A stretch of DNA of 64,000 nucleotides, taken from the NCBI GenBank assembly GCA_037179385.1, contig CM074185.1, positions 14,578,866 to 14,642,865 on the forward strand, read 5' to 3'. Shown here in pieces: positions 35,881-47,940 of this stretch. Position 1 is the first letter of the stretch. Every line of letters starts with the position of its first letter. The stretch comes from Holothuria scabra. Taxonomy: Eukaryota; Echinodermata; Holothuroidea; Aspidochirotida; Holothuriidae. The notes below the pieces were generated by a model. That model ran no database searches. It was not told the origin of the DNA and saw only the letters and a list, made by a program, of their open reading frames with translations. Both the position numbers and the translations under genes were made by a program.

Positions 35881-37959
35881 ATATTAACCTAAGTTTTTCT
35901 TGTCATTTTATCCAAAGCAAAGTCATCAGGGATACACTTCCTCATAGAAGGTCACGTAGAAAAAATATCCAATGACCCAGGTTCCAATCCACAGTTTCTT
36001 TCAAAATATATAAAGAATTAATTTATTTGAAAACCGTATACTCCAAAAGAAGCAAATTCGTTTTCACGATGACCACGTAATGGGAAGTACTGTGTTAACA
36101 CAACTTATCTTAGCAGATTCCATTAGGAGATCTTACTTTACTATCTGTATTTACTATTTACCAACGCTTAGGTACTGCAGCACTGGTCCATGGTCGAAAT
36201 TTTAATTTGGTAACTTTACATCTGCGCATTACTCATAAATGCTTTTATTGATTGTAGTGTATTAATTGTAGTCATATTGTGTAATGAATTTAAAAAGGGA
36301 TTTGGGACTAAAACCAAAAGAATTTATTTTAAGTGAAAGAGTCCCCTTCTCTGTTTTCAAAGGAGTGGTGGTACATGTTTACAGATTTTATGTTTGTGTT
36401 AAATAAAACTGACAGAGATATGTTATTGAATGCAAGAAAGAAATTGCCTGTTGCGAAAGCAAATTACGAAAAATGAGGCTTTGCCTTAGGTGCTGTTCAA
36501 AAGACTCCAGCTGAATCTGTTGGAAGATTTTTTGCCTTTATTATGCCTTCGAAATTTATCATATTTTTTTCATTAATTACGTCCACAAGACTCAAGAGGT
36601 TCTGTGAACTTTTCTCATAGAACCCGCAAAGGGCATTTGAGCCGGCCTCTGGACCTCACATAAATTGGTACAAGCTCAGGGGCCGCGGAGCGAAGTTTGA
36701 AGTGAAGCGGCACAATATGCTCAACAATAATCTAAGAGCAATGTAAGGCGTCCCAAAATGCCTACTGCAGAAAAAGTTGGGGACTAAGACCTGACGCGGC
36801 AATCTTACTCAAAATTCAATTGAAAAGGTGTTTCAGCTTAGAAACTCCTCCCTTGTAATCCTACATCCGAACCCCTGAGATCGCATGTGTGCTGTTTCCG
36901 CGTAACTATGCCATAATGATTTTATATCGCTTACATGTAATGAAAAGGAGTTACATATCTCAAATTCAAAGCTTTAACTTGTGTTGAAAATTAAATGAAT
37001 GGAACACATTAAGTAACAAAGAAAATGTTTCGTATCTATTCACCCTTTAATTTCTTAATTCGATCAATTTAATATCTATTAGAAGAATTGTTTCCATGAA
37101 GTTATCGTCTTTTGTATAGCCATGAATTCCATTTCCTGAAAATGGTGTCATATCTTTTCAAAACTTAATAAAACGTGGGAAATAAAAATTATTAAATAAC
37201 GCGTATTCACAAACGTATTCTATGTATGCAAGGCGATTTCCTACTTCAATGTCTTTCATATTTGAAGTTGTACTTATATACTTAGTGCCTCACTTTTGGA
37301 TTATCAGAGAAAATCAACAAAAACCAGATTATTGATCTACGAAAATGACTTGCACCATTTATATACCACTTTCCACATTTGTCGTTGCCGAAATTTGATC
37401 AATGCAAAAAGTTTTTTTTTTTTTTAATTTATTTGTACCCTCATACAGAGTGCTTTCATTTACGTCACAAGTCCCGCTCCCTTTTGATGGACAAAAATTG
37501 GTGTTGTGCGCAATGCGATGGTTCATAGGAAGGGTCCCTTTTTCTTTTTTCTCGTAAAATATCCCCACAATATATTGAAGTTGCTGGAACGAGTTCGAAA
37601 CTGTTGCACACAAATTTAGCTAGGTATTTAACAAGACAAGCACACGAGGGTAAATAAGATCAAGGACGCTCTATGACTTTCCTTCCATCCAGAGTATGTT
37701 TCACCGAGATTATTTTGCTGAATGTTTGAAATACTATCCGGCAGAGCAGAATGAGAATAATATTTTTTTCCTTTTTCCCATTAAATATAAAGCAAACATC
37801 AACGATAGTAAAGAATAAAAGGATAACAAAAAGAGGAAAGGGTCGTGAATACTTAACCTCCGGTAACAACACTCTACATAAGAATGCAACCAGTGCAATT
37901 TCACTCGTCGGAAGAGTAAAGTTATTAGATTGGAGCAGGTCTATAGTCATAAGGTTCAT

Positions 37960-38640
37960 GATTCGTAAGGGTCGTTATTCATAACATAATGAACGGTAAC
38001 ATGAGGTTCATTGTTCATATGGTTTATCATTCATGAAAATTAAAGATAAAACATGTTCATAATTCATTAGGCTTGCTATTCATAATCGAGAAGGCTCGTT
38101 GTTCATAATGGCATAAGAGGCTCAATGTTCTTAAAAAAGGTTTAATTATTCATACTAAAAAGGGTTCGCTATTCATAATTCAGGAGAAGCTCACTTCTCA
38201 TAATAAAAAAAAGGTTCGCAGTTCATAATTCGAAGAAAGTTACTATTTTGTAATCGCAAAAAGGGTTCGTTCTTCGTAATTGAGATTAAAGTTCTCTATT
38301 TATAATCCCTCCCCCTTAATTCGAATAGTCTCTTTAAAAGACCAACCACACCTAATCTAGAGAAAACAGGTTAAAACGCTGTTAACTTGTTCTCAACAAG
38401 ACATTGGCGCATCATCCTTGGAAACTTTAAGGATGTGTCCCTTTGCCTCGAGATACAGGAAGCCTTGAAAGTTTAATATTCCCTCTTCCCTTATGAATAT
38501 TGAACCCTTTTTCCTATTGCGTATATCGAAACCCTTTTTTCCAATTATGAATATTGAATCTCTTTTTCTATTGTAAATAACCAACCCCCCTTTTCCATTA
38601 TACATAACGAAATCTTTTATTAATTATAACTAACAAATCT
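37960..38640. repeat. Two opposed arrays of a degenerate ~28-bp minisatellite
   Basis: From about 37960 to 38310 variants of AAAAAGGGTTCGCTATTCATAATT repeat on the plus strand. From about 38480 to 38640 the reverse complement repeats (CCAATTATGAATATTGAATC then TCTTTTTC). The two arrays face each other across about 170 bases of unrelated sequence, so the transcript or single strand could fold back. Units are strongly diverged. Confidence 0.7.
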
Positions 38641-38689
38641 TATGAAAGTTGACCCTTACCAATAAAGAAACTTATGTCATCGGGTAGAC

Positions 38690-38965
38690 TCCAAGAAAAA
38701 TGAAATTCACTCCAAAACAGCATTTGATGGAGTACCTGTAGGTACCACCCTTTAAAAGGAGTGATCCCTTAAGGCATCCCTGAATGAGTGAATTTTCACT
38801 ATTCTTCTAGTGAATTTTACTCTTCTTTGATTAAAGTAACACTCAATGGTCGGGAGTAAATGCAGTGAATTCACACTTTTCACTCTATTAAAGAGTGACT
38901 GAGTGTAGTCTATGCGTTTTTTTAGTGAATCCGCGAACTGAATGGCTGTTTTAACTCAAATTGAA
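38690..38965. other. Insertion-like tract rich in AGTGAATT/AATTCACT words
   Basis: ATGAAATTCACTCC, GAATGAGTGAATTTTCACT, CTAGTGAATTTTACTC, GTGAATTCACACTTTTCACTC and GAGTGACTGAGTG alternate in opposite senses over about 270 bases. It has no counterpart at the corresponding place in C copy 3 (near 25060). A MITE is likely, but I could not define matching termini. Confidence 0.35.
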
Positions 38966-39579
38966 CAAGTATGTCACCTTCCAGTTGCTAGTTGGTAAAC
39001 AGACCTACAATCAGATACAACCTACCATCGCATAAACCCCTTATGGTAGGCTCTGTTCATTTCAAACGAGGTCGCTTCATATTTCGTCAGGCAAAGTACC
39101 CTGTCCTTAATAGACATGAATGGAGTTATTTTTTTTTTAATCATGATCAACTAATGGACTATAAGGTATCATAATGTAAACAACACTTCATGCGATGTGT
39201 GAGGGTTTTCAATCACTAGTTTACACGGGCTAACTGAACCCTTAAAAAGAAGAATGTGCTACACGTCTTGAAATCTCCACGCCCTCAGATTTTGTAAGCC
39301 ACTCCCACTCAATCAATCGGCAAGCTTCATAACTCCAAATATGGTAAGTGCAGCAGTATGAAGAACTGAAAGAAGAGTTAACAATGCGATTTGCTGACAT
39401 CAAGTTCGCTGTATCTGCTAGCATTTTCTCTATTTAATAGAATGCTCCTAAACGTAGTCGCTATTTCGTCTCGAAACCTAAAAACAGACGCACCGCAACG
39501 CAAACCACACAGGTATCAAAGTAAGTAACCTCACTTCGTTTTCAAATGGTAAAGGTCGACAATGTTGGGGTATTTGCTT

Positions 39580-39905
39580 TAATGTTTCGTTTCGTTTCGT
39601 TTATTTTTACTTTCATTACACTTCAGCAAATTGCATATAGAAACAATAATTACAAAAAAGTTTTGCTGAACAATCATGTTCAATTATACTAACGCAAACA
39701 CATCTGAGCATCCTATAACAAATTTACATTTTTTCACAACTTCTGAAGTGGTAAAATTGGTATATGGTATTGGTAAAATTACATGCAGCTGTTTTTCAAC
39801 TGATATCTTTAGTATACTATGTCAACGTATTTATTTTGTATACACCGCTCTCTGCTGTTAGTTCAAGTGGCATTCAGTGTTATGTGTCGGTGCAACGACG
39901 ACAAA
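39580..39905 (+). repeat. Module X, copy 2
   Basis: It matches 905-1310: the CGTTTCGTTTCGTTTATTTTTAC tail word, AGCAAATTGCATATAGAAACAATAAT, and GGTATTGGTAAAATTACATGCAGC. The end (39860-39905, GTTATGTGTCGGTGCAACGACGAC) resembles module F (14140-14170). Confidence 0.65.
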
Positions 39906-40335
39906 CGTTGGTATTGATAATTTCGTACAACCTCCTTTCATGGAAAGCATGATTTGGTCCGTTGTCTGAAGTACGGTGGTATATATCAGGATACACCGTT
40001 TCCATTCGATACAATGCCATGACTGGCTAACGTTCACTTTATTTGATCTTCTAAGACTACTAGTTTACAAATTGTGGTATGATTTTCGAGCAGGAGAAAA
40101 CTTTCCTTCATAGTAATAATACTACTTGTGAAAACATAATAATCACGTTGAACTAAAAGAGTCTTTAAAGTGACAGTAGTTTGTTGTAAATGATAATTAA
40201 CTGGGTTTAATTTAATTTAAGCCTACACAAACGTTCAACTTTATTTTTGAGCCTCTCATCTTGCTTCAACGCTCATTTTGTGTTGAAACTTGCGACAAGT
40301 GGAACATAAGAAACCAGTTTTATAGTGCCAGAAAG
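39906..40335. other. No gene seen
   Basis: AT-rich joining sequence between X and B copies. Nothing recognisable. Confidence 0.25.
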
Positions 40336-40339
40336 TGAA

Positions 40340-42890
40340 AAGCGGATCCGGAGGGAAAGGGGATGGGATTATTCACCCCCCCCCCCCATTAGGTTAACCA
40401 AGAATATAATAAATTTTGAAAAAAAAAAAAGGTGTTTATCCGGTGTACGGAACAGTGATGTACCGTATTTATTGCTACAGTGACTAAGTTCGACAGAAAC
40501 TGAATTTTCTCTGCCTTACTAACTCTAACTTAATTGCACTCGCATTCAGATGTATTCATTCTGTATTTACATACTGTCTCACATACCTTCAGTTGAAGTA
40601 AGAACAGGCCCAAAGAATGGGGACTTAGGGCTAAGCCAATACGGACTACTGTGTTCCCCTGCATGAAACTAGAAGAATTGGCTCATTTCCCCATTGAACA
40701 TCGAAAAAAGATTTTCCCACGCAAATTCCTCACCATTGAACTTATAGAGTGTTGGAGTTGAAAGTGACTTTTTCAGGCTCCTACCCTCGCATATCACGAA
40801 GTACATTCATGACGTTATTGATATATGTACCTACTTTCATGTAACGGCTTAATCTATATTGAAAATAACGAAATAACCACCGAACTGGTAAGATTTTCTG
40901 CAACGAAATCAATTGTAAGCGTGTGCACTAAATTTCTATTGAAAGTATAACTGTATGGCGTCATCATCTCTCTCTACCCCTTTACCGCTGATTTTCTCGT
41001 CCGTTACGCCGATTATAATAAAAGTACATTGACATCCACAATAAAGGAGGTTTGAAAGTTTCTGTACATAAGTATTTTCCTATTCATATGTAAAATTTCC
41101 CCACCGGACCAAGTGAAAACCCACTAAATACGTAAGGGTGTCAGATTTCGTCGTTCTTCATCTAGAAAGAACTAATTTCTTATCCGTGATATGTACCGTT
41201 CAAGCTTAGTTTTTTTTTCTAAAAGTCCCCTCGACTCTCTGGCGAAGAGCCAAGGGGCGAAAACCAAACATTGACTCCCGGAGGAGTTCTGCTCCCTTAA
41301 GGAGCTAAACGTCCCAAAGAATGTATCATATTTGACGGTGCTTAGGTAGAAAGAATGCATCTCCTGTCGTAAGCATTGAGAGGTGAAAAACATGTTATAT
41401 GAATTATTCATTACCTGTTGTTTAAATGTGGAACGTTCTATTTTAAAACAGGTAAGAAAAAATTGGACTGTTAAATACTACATGAAGTTGGCAAACATAA
41501 GTAGATAAAATGCTAGTGCTGTTGATAATTTATAATGTCAAAAATATGTTGCCAAGTGATGCAATGAAATTGATGCAATGGACTTTCAGAAACATACAAA
41601 AATTATAGACTAATTGAAAAAGTATACGACAATGGCGAATAACAGTGCACAGCAACAAAGGCACATTCATTGCTCGTGACGAGACCTCATTGTCCAATCC
41701 GCTGCTTGGTTTGCATCCACTCGCAAAGAGACGTTTGATACTTAGAGAGGACTGAAGTGTACACATTGTTTTAATGAAAAGCCCGAAAGGCGATGTTTGA
41801 TAAAAAATGAAGCCAAAATGGACATCATTTTGTCTCAGTCAATTATTTAAATTTTTCAAAAACTTTTCTTTTACTTTCCACGCGGTTCGCACAATGCTGA
41901 TCGTTTTCATTTTCATTTCTTTTCACCTCCATTTCATATATTTTATGTTTATACAGGTCTACTTCCCCAACACATTACACGTTATGTTGTCTTAAAGTCA
42001 AAGCAAAATAATGCAAAACAGTTCACATTATACAACAATTACAAAGAAAACCCATAATGACCTTATATGCCCACTACCAAGACAAGGCTTAAAGCAATAA
42101 CCTTAAGTTGGTATCTGCAATGAGGGAGGGACTCATCACAATTAAACAGGGAAGTATTACATTAACAACGTAACATTTTCCTCGTTTTTGATGTTTTTAG
42201 ACGTGATAATTGGATAAGAAGGTGAGCAGATTCTTCCATACTACACAAAATTTCAAACTTTAATAAAAGTTCTCAATTCAAGTATTATCAAATTCTCCCT
42301 AAGCCTACGTAGCCTCACATTTTTAACGCCGATTCCAATAATTTTAAGTCCCTTGGTTCGGCAATTTTTCGTTGGGGTTGCATGACCTCTTAGAGCATAC
42401 TCTTCTATACCAACGCGAGTCTGCATTCAGAAATTGCTATAATAAATAACACCCTTCGGAAAATTGACGTTTTGCTTGAGTTGAATTTTTAATATCAAAG
42501 GTGTATTGCCGAGAATTTATAAGCCTTAAACCTTTAGCGAGCTATTTCAGCCAAGTGGAATTCATCGAACACCGGGACATCTCATTTGGCAACATAAGAG
42601 AATTGTTATTTACATAACGCGTTCATGAAAGCGCAAAACAATTGGAAAATTCATAACAAAATAGTAGAAATACTAAACCGACTGGCTTTTTACAAAAAAA
42701 TGTATTAGAATTTTGACCTCTTTGAGTTTTTTTTTTGTGCAATATCTAATTATTGTCTTCTCCTTTAATGAAAACATCACTCCTATTGACAATGTTTCTT
42801 CTAGCGAATGCAAAAAGTCCTAGATCCATTCTAAAATGGAATTGAATTAATTTTGCGCTTTTATTCTACCGATTACCGGTATGTGTACCA
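40340..42890 (+). repeat. Module B, copy 3, with its tail
   Basis: It begins AGCGGATCCGGAGGGAAAGG (40345) like 1368 and runs through all B landmarks to the TTTAGCGAGCTATTTCAGCCAAGTGGA end (42530). The tail at 42585-42890 matches 19010-19310. A small insertion near 41213-41310 (CTCCCGGAGGAGTTCTGCTC) is specific to this copy. Confidence 0.75.
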
Positions 42891-43390
42891 TATCAATAAC
42901 ACGATCGGGGTCTAATCCTAGGCATAGGCCCTATGTGAACTTTGAAACACCTAACAAGACGTTCACTTAATATTCTCTGAATTAAAGGTCTAAAATCTGA
43001 TTAGGCTTCTAATTTATTTGTTTAAATATACACGCAACATTGCGGTCAACCAAATATATTTTCATTTTAAGCTGGAAAGTTATGGGGAAAATCACAGTCG
43101 TATGCCTTAATTGCTTAAAATATCAATACCAATTTGAAGCAGGCCTAGTTAGGCCAGTGTGTGTACTGAGTATAATTAAACTGTTGTTGGCTACATATAC
43201 CGTGTCAGCAAAGTTGTGTTTATAGTTTTGGTGATCAAAAAGTTGCTCTCCATACATCCTATGTTTCTACACTGGATTAGAACATGGGTAACTGACCAAT
43301 CGCAAGTCAGCATTCTCAAAAAGTATTTATGATTGTCAATTGAACCATTAACAATAACAATAACAAGTAAGATCATACTTTGTAGTTTAT
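42891..43390. other. No gene seen
   Basis: Small frames on both strands (43040-43225, 43191-43376) overlap each other and have no domain. No match to other modules was noticed. Confidence 0.25.
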
Positions 43391-43394
43391 ATAG

Positions 43395-45110
43395 TAGAAC
43401 ACAACTAGAAGATCTAACGTAACTATCTGTATTTACTTTTTAGCAACGCTTTGGTACAACTAGCACTGGTTTATCGTAATTTTAATTTGGTAGCTATAGA
43501 AATCTGTGCAGTTAGTTAGTTACGTAGTTAGTTAATTAGTAAGTAAGTCAGTTAGTTTATTACTTAGTTAGTTAGTTAGTTAGTTAGGTAGGTAGATGGG
43601 GTTTTACGGCCCAGTTTCCAACCAATTGGTTTAAGTCGAGCCGGTCACGGTGCTTTTTCCAGTTGTGGCTCACTGGCTTGTTTTCCCTACTCCATTGCTT
43701 ATGCTGAGCACCATGCACGATGGCAGTAGGTTCAGATTATAAATTCTTCGGTATGGCCCGACCAGGACTTGAACTCCCAACCTTCTGAATGTAAGTCGGA
43801 TGCTCTAACCACTTAACCATGCAGTTGGTCCCATACATCTGTGCATTACTCATAAATCCTTTCATTAATTGTACTGTGATTGTATCTTGAATTTAAAACA
43901 GGAACTGAGGACTAAAACCAGGATGTTTTTTTAAGTAAAAGAATTCCATTACCTTGTTTTCAACGGAGGGGCCATAGAAAATAAAAAGCGAGTCATTATC
44001 ATAAAACTGAGTTAGTTTGTCCCCATAGTGACCCACTTTATATAAATACGTCCAAAAGGCTACAATGCCAGAGGCTCTTTGAACTTTTCTGATGAATCCC
44101 ACTAGGGTCTTTGAACGGGCATCCAGACCTCAGATAAATTGGCTTGAACTCAGGACCCCCGGAGCGAATTTTGAAGTAGGTTCACTATGTTCAACACTCT
44201 AATAGCAATATAGCAAATTTCTACAGTAAAAAACGTGGGAGACTTTGGCCCCTCCCTAGCCTCCTTCCCTCCGTGGTCCCTGCTCGAGGTACCGTGCTCA
44301 TATTGCCGGTGACGCAAGTTAGGAAATCCCACATAAGGAATTCTACATCCGCCCTTAAGGGCGTTTCTGCTGTTCCCTTCCAGTAAGCTTGATGATTCAA
44401 TATTGTAGCATGACATGACAGGGAGTAACACGGCATATCTCAAGTTCAAAGCTTGAACTTGTGTTGAGGATTAAATGAATGGAACACAGACAAAATGCGT
44501 GCACTTACTCTTGAATAACTTAATTTGATCAATTCGATATGTAACACAAGAATTGTGTTGGTGAGGTAATTGAGTTTGTAGCTATGAATTTCATTCCTTG
44601 AAAATGGTGTTATATCTTTTCAAAACTTTATAAGACGTGGGAAAGGAAAATTATCAAATAACACGAGTTCAAAAAAGTGTACTTTGTATGCTATGCAAAC
44701 TCCTGTTGAAATGCTTCGCATATTTGTAGTTATAAACGTAGTGCCTTACGTTGTGAGGATCCAAAAAATGAATGAAAATCAGGTACTGCTCTATGAAAAG
44801 GACTTATGTCACAATTTTTTCAGTCATAATGTCATACTACCAGATTAATTAGAATTAATTTACCACATTTGTTGCTGCAGATTTGATCAATGAGAAAGAA
44901 AAGCTTAGTTTCTTTAATTTGTAGTCTCGTAAAGAGTGTTTGACTTATATCACAAACCCCACCCCTTTAAAATTTGATGGGGAAAATCGGTCTACTACTG
45001 GGCTAACGCTAATTAAATACAAGGGTATAATACTGTAAATAAGACTTTATCTGATGTTTGAAATGCCAGCAGGTAAGGACCAGGATTTTCATCGACTCAT
45101 TGCCGTCAAA
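43395..45110 (+). repeat. Module C, copy 5, with an inserted SINE
   Basis: AAGATCTAACGTAACTATCTGTATTTA (43409) to ATGCCAGCAGGTAAGGACCAGGATTTTCA (45064) matches the second half of C in other copies: TGCCAGAGG (44065), TCCTTCCCTCCGTGGTCCCTGCTCGAGGTACCGTGCTCA (44262), GACTTATATCACAAACCCC (44941). The SINE at 43511-43836 interrupts it. The first half of C is missing. Confidence 0.7.
43511..43836 (-). mobile_element. tRNA-derived SINE, 326 bp, with 9-bp target duplication
   Basis: On the minus strand the head reads ATGGTTAAGTGGTTAGAGCA (A-box-like) and GGGAGTTCAAGTCCTGG (B-box-like), separated as in a tRNA gene. A body with CATAAGCAATGGAGTAGGG and GTTGGAAACTGGGCC follows, then a tail of CTAA-type repeats. 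ATCTGTGCA flanks both sides (43502-43510 and 43837-43845). Known: such elements are transcribed by RNA polymerase III and moved by a partner LINE. The other C copies show the empty site (ATACATCTGTGCATTACTC near 21122). Confidence 0.88.
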
Positions 45111-45114
45111 GAGA

Positions 45115-45565
45115 TATAAAATGTTTCAACAAGGTGACGCTAGGTGTACTGTGTTAAAAGGGTACAATGTGTTTCTATATTACTTCTTAAGAGAAAATAC
45201 CTTTGTCGATATTTCAGGAACAAACCGGAATTGATTGAAATATCAACAAGAATATTTAGACTCTAGATGTTGAATTTTAAACAGGTATACTTCTTTGCTC
45301 CATGAATATATTAGAATAAAAATGAAATTTTGAAACCTAAAGTGGCTGAACAGTCGTTTCGATCCAGGCGGCGAAAACGTTTCACATGTGTCAGATAAGC
45401 ACATAAAGATCAAAACAGTATCTTGACAATTAAATGGCCTTTGTTACAGGATTACTAGGGTTTGAAAAAAGGAGATCGCCATTAGGAAGGAGAGTCAACA
45501 AATGTCAAACAACAGAAACAAAGTATCCTGTCAATCAAATTTTGTCCCTTGAATTTTCCGTTAAC
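45115..45565. other. No gene seen
   Basis: AT-rich sequence between the end of C and the recognisable part of F. No repeat or domain was noticed. Confidence 0.25.
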
Positions 45566-45569
45566 GCTT

Positions 45570-46400
45570 AAACCTTTTTTGATATGCAATATGTACAAAT
45601 GTCCCAGTGAATAATAATTTTATAACACCTGATGTATGGTCTAATAAACAGTTCTTTCAATATCATAAACAGGATAAATATGACTTTATTTGCGACTAGA
45701 GGCATGTGTCTTACTGCGGACCACATTTATTACTTAGTATGATATACCTCTTGCAATTCGCTGGCATGTAATTTTACATAACTTTACGTAAATGTAAATC
45801 AAGGAATCCAGATGTGATGCTTGGCTAAGATCTAGCCTGTATTTAAAGTGCTTCAGTTCCTCCCATAGACGATAAGAGAAAATCAGACATAGTTGTAAAA
45901 TGAGGCAGTTATTGTCGGTGTACAATGTTGTAACTCGGTTTGTTGTAATGTAACATTTGGTTCACAACCCACACCTACACTTGACTACAACGAGGTGCGG
46001 ATGAACTTTTTTCGTCCAGCTTAAAGGCTGCAAAAGAAAAAAAAAATAACGTGTGCCGGCTTTAGAGGGGTGGCAATCTAGGGGAACGGCCGCCACAGAA
46101 ACGATACGCAGGTTAATATTTAAAAAGACTATTTTATTTGTATAAACTGCACTCTGATTTTAGTACAAGTGACAATTAAGTACCGTACAGTGTTATGTGT
46201 GAGTGCTACAACAATATATAAACGTTTGCATTGATAATTACCTCCTCGTCGTCCACAAACTGAAAAAATGAGATATTCACACATTGTTTGGGACAGGTCT
46301 GAGGTGGGCTTATTATTATGTTTCTCTTTATTTTGGAATCCCACTTATATAAATTAAGTTGCTTAGATTCATTAAAAAACGAAAGAAATTTAAACTAATC
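45570..46400 (+). repeat. Module F, copy 2
   Basis: It matches 13480-14340. It continues across the point where copy 1 holds the Helentron-like element (here TAATCCCATGTAGTTACTGAGTG near 46395), giving that element's empty site. Confidence 0.7.
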
Positions 46401-46635
46401 CCATGTAGTTACTGAGTGAAAGAGTCGATATTTGACGATAGGTGCTTTGAAAAACCGATTTTTCAAAAGGCATCAGTTGTAAAAGTACTAAATATATCAT
46501 TTCGTAAGACTTTAAAAAAGTAATCCCATATTCTTCTGTCAGTTCAACCAGGCTGGCGATCTCTTACTTTCACGCCTTGCCCCTATCCGAGTACCCTGGC
46601 ACCGCTCTGAAATCATGGTGTAAAACAGACTTCAT

Positions 46636-46850
46636 TCGGTGGCGGATCCAGGATTTGCCAGAAGGGGAGGGGGCTCTGGTCAGAGAAAGTACCGGCAAGA
46701 CTTTCTAAGCAAAGCGCAACCATTAGTTGGCGCTGAACGTACAAGAAAATTTTGGGCTTTACGAACCCTCCAGATGGCCGGAAATGGCACTCTTCACGTG
46801 TTCTAAGATTCATGTCCCCAGCCTCCAAATATGCATCTCATGTCTGAAAT
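46636..46850. mobile_element. hAT-like relic
   Basis: CGGTGGCGGATCCAGGATTTGCC (46636) followed by GAAGGGGAGGGGGCTC is the usual wording of a hAT terminus. The downstream words GCAAAGCGCAACCATTAGTTGG and CTCCAGATGGCCGGAAATGGCAC resemble module D. No right terminus or duplication was found. Confidence 0.45.
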
Positions 46851-46854
46851 TTTT

Positions 46855-47245
46855 CCAATTAGTGAGGAAAAATGTTCAATAATATATCATGATGCATCAG
46901 CCATTGGTTCCCTTTTTCAGGGATCACGGGAAATGGTGTTGGAGAGTGATGAAAGTAGGGTTACAATATTTACCTTCTGGCAAAGAGGACATGGATTGCC
47001 ATCATGGGGGGGGGGGGGGAGATCTACTGGAACAAGGTTTCCCATATCCTGTGGAATTTTTATACGATTTTCAAGGGTGAAACCATCAAAGTTCGGAGAG
47101 ATATATAGAGAAGGGTTAAAGGTATTTAAACGATTCCTGCTGATCTCGAGAAAAAAGGTCGAGAAATGCAAGTTCGTTGTTGAAGTTCCTTCGTTTCTAA
47201 GTTTAAAAAAAGTTGCCTAACACGTCACATTAGTCATATTTAAGT
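46855..47245. other. No gene seen
   Basis: An open plus frame (46831-47220) of 129 codons overlaps a minus frame over the same bases and includes a G-run (46987-47000). It has no recognisable domain and is probably chance, though it is among the longer frames in the window. Confidence 0.25.
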
Positions 47246-47251
47246 CAATGT

Positions 47252-47548
47252 TTTTCCTCCTCCTCCTCCTCCTCCTCCTCCTCCTCCTCCTCCTCCTCCT
47301 CCTCCTCCTCCTCCTCCTCCTCCTCCTCCTCCTCCCTCCTCCTCCCTCCTCCTCCCTCCTCCTCCCTCCTCCTCCTCCTCCTCCTCCTCCTCCTCCTCCT
47401 TCTCCTTCTTCTTCTTCTTCTTCTTCTTCTTCTTCTTCTTCTTCTTCTTCTTCTTCTTCTTCTTCTTCTTCTTCTTCTTCTTCTTCTTCTTCTTCTTCTT
47501 CTTCTTCTTCTTCTTCTTCTTCTTCTTCTTCTTCTTCTTCTTCTTCTT

Positions 47549-47579
<31 letters not shown>

Positions 47580-47604
47580 TTCTTCTTCTTCTTATTCTTC
47601 TTCA
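47252..47604 (+). repeat. Composite (TCC)n-(TTC)n trinucleotide microsatellite
   Basis: About 145 bases of TCC repeats with phased CCCTCC interruptions are followed by about 200 bases of TTC, ending TATTCTTC. Nearly every base is a pyrimidine on the plus strand. Long poly-Ser, poly-Leu and poly-Lys frames through it are artefacts. Confidence 0.97.
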
Positions 47605-47664
47605 CGATAATACGGGTGTATTCTTCCGTTCGTAAAACCCCTTCCGCATTATGGTTCATATGAG

Positions 47665-47940
47665 ACTTCCATTAAATTTATTGCCAAACAAGCTTTACTG
47701 CAAACAAATACTCATCCCAAATATGGTGTGTCTTAACGTTGTGACCTGATATGCAGCCTTTCAATAAACTGGAATAATAATTGAAAAATGTAGACCGTTC
47801 ATACCAAGTTTGTTGTAATTGTTTGTTAAGCGTTTTCTTTGTTATGCCATGCTTTTCCGAATGGTAGTATGTATTTTGTCTTGAGACAATCAAGGACGAG
47901 TATTGAAACTCAGATCACACAGGTATAGCAAATCCTTTTT
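47665..47940 (+). repeat. Module C end fragment, copy 6
   Basis: CTTCCATTAAATTTATTGCCAA corresponds to the CTCCCATTCAATTTATTGGCAA near the C end (13203). It is followed by CCCAAATATGGT, TCTTGAGACAATCAAG and ATCACACAGGTAT, which match 39340-39515 loosely. This is the last sign of the tandem array. Confidence 0.5.

Larger units (their letters stand above)
35885..39500 (+). repeat. Module C, copy 4
   Basis: It follows the C order without the hAT-like insertion: AAAGCAA-GTCATCAGGGATACACTTCC (35917), TTTCAAAATATATAAAGAATTA (36000), GGAACACATTAAGTAACAAAGAAAATG (37002), TACGTCACAAGTCC (37461), and a degraded end with CCACTCCCACTCAATC (39300). An inverted minisatellite pair (37960-38640) and a further insertion-like tract (38690-38960) interrupt it. 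Confidence 0.7.

Noticed and set aside
43801..43836. Genuine tRNA gene
   Set aside because: The tRNA-like head continues into a SINE body with repeat tail and target duplications.
47240..47659. Poly-Lys, poly-Ser and poly-Leu/Pro frames
   Set aside because: Translation of the TCC/TTC microsatellite.
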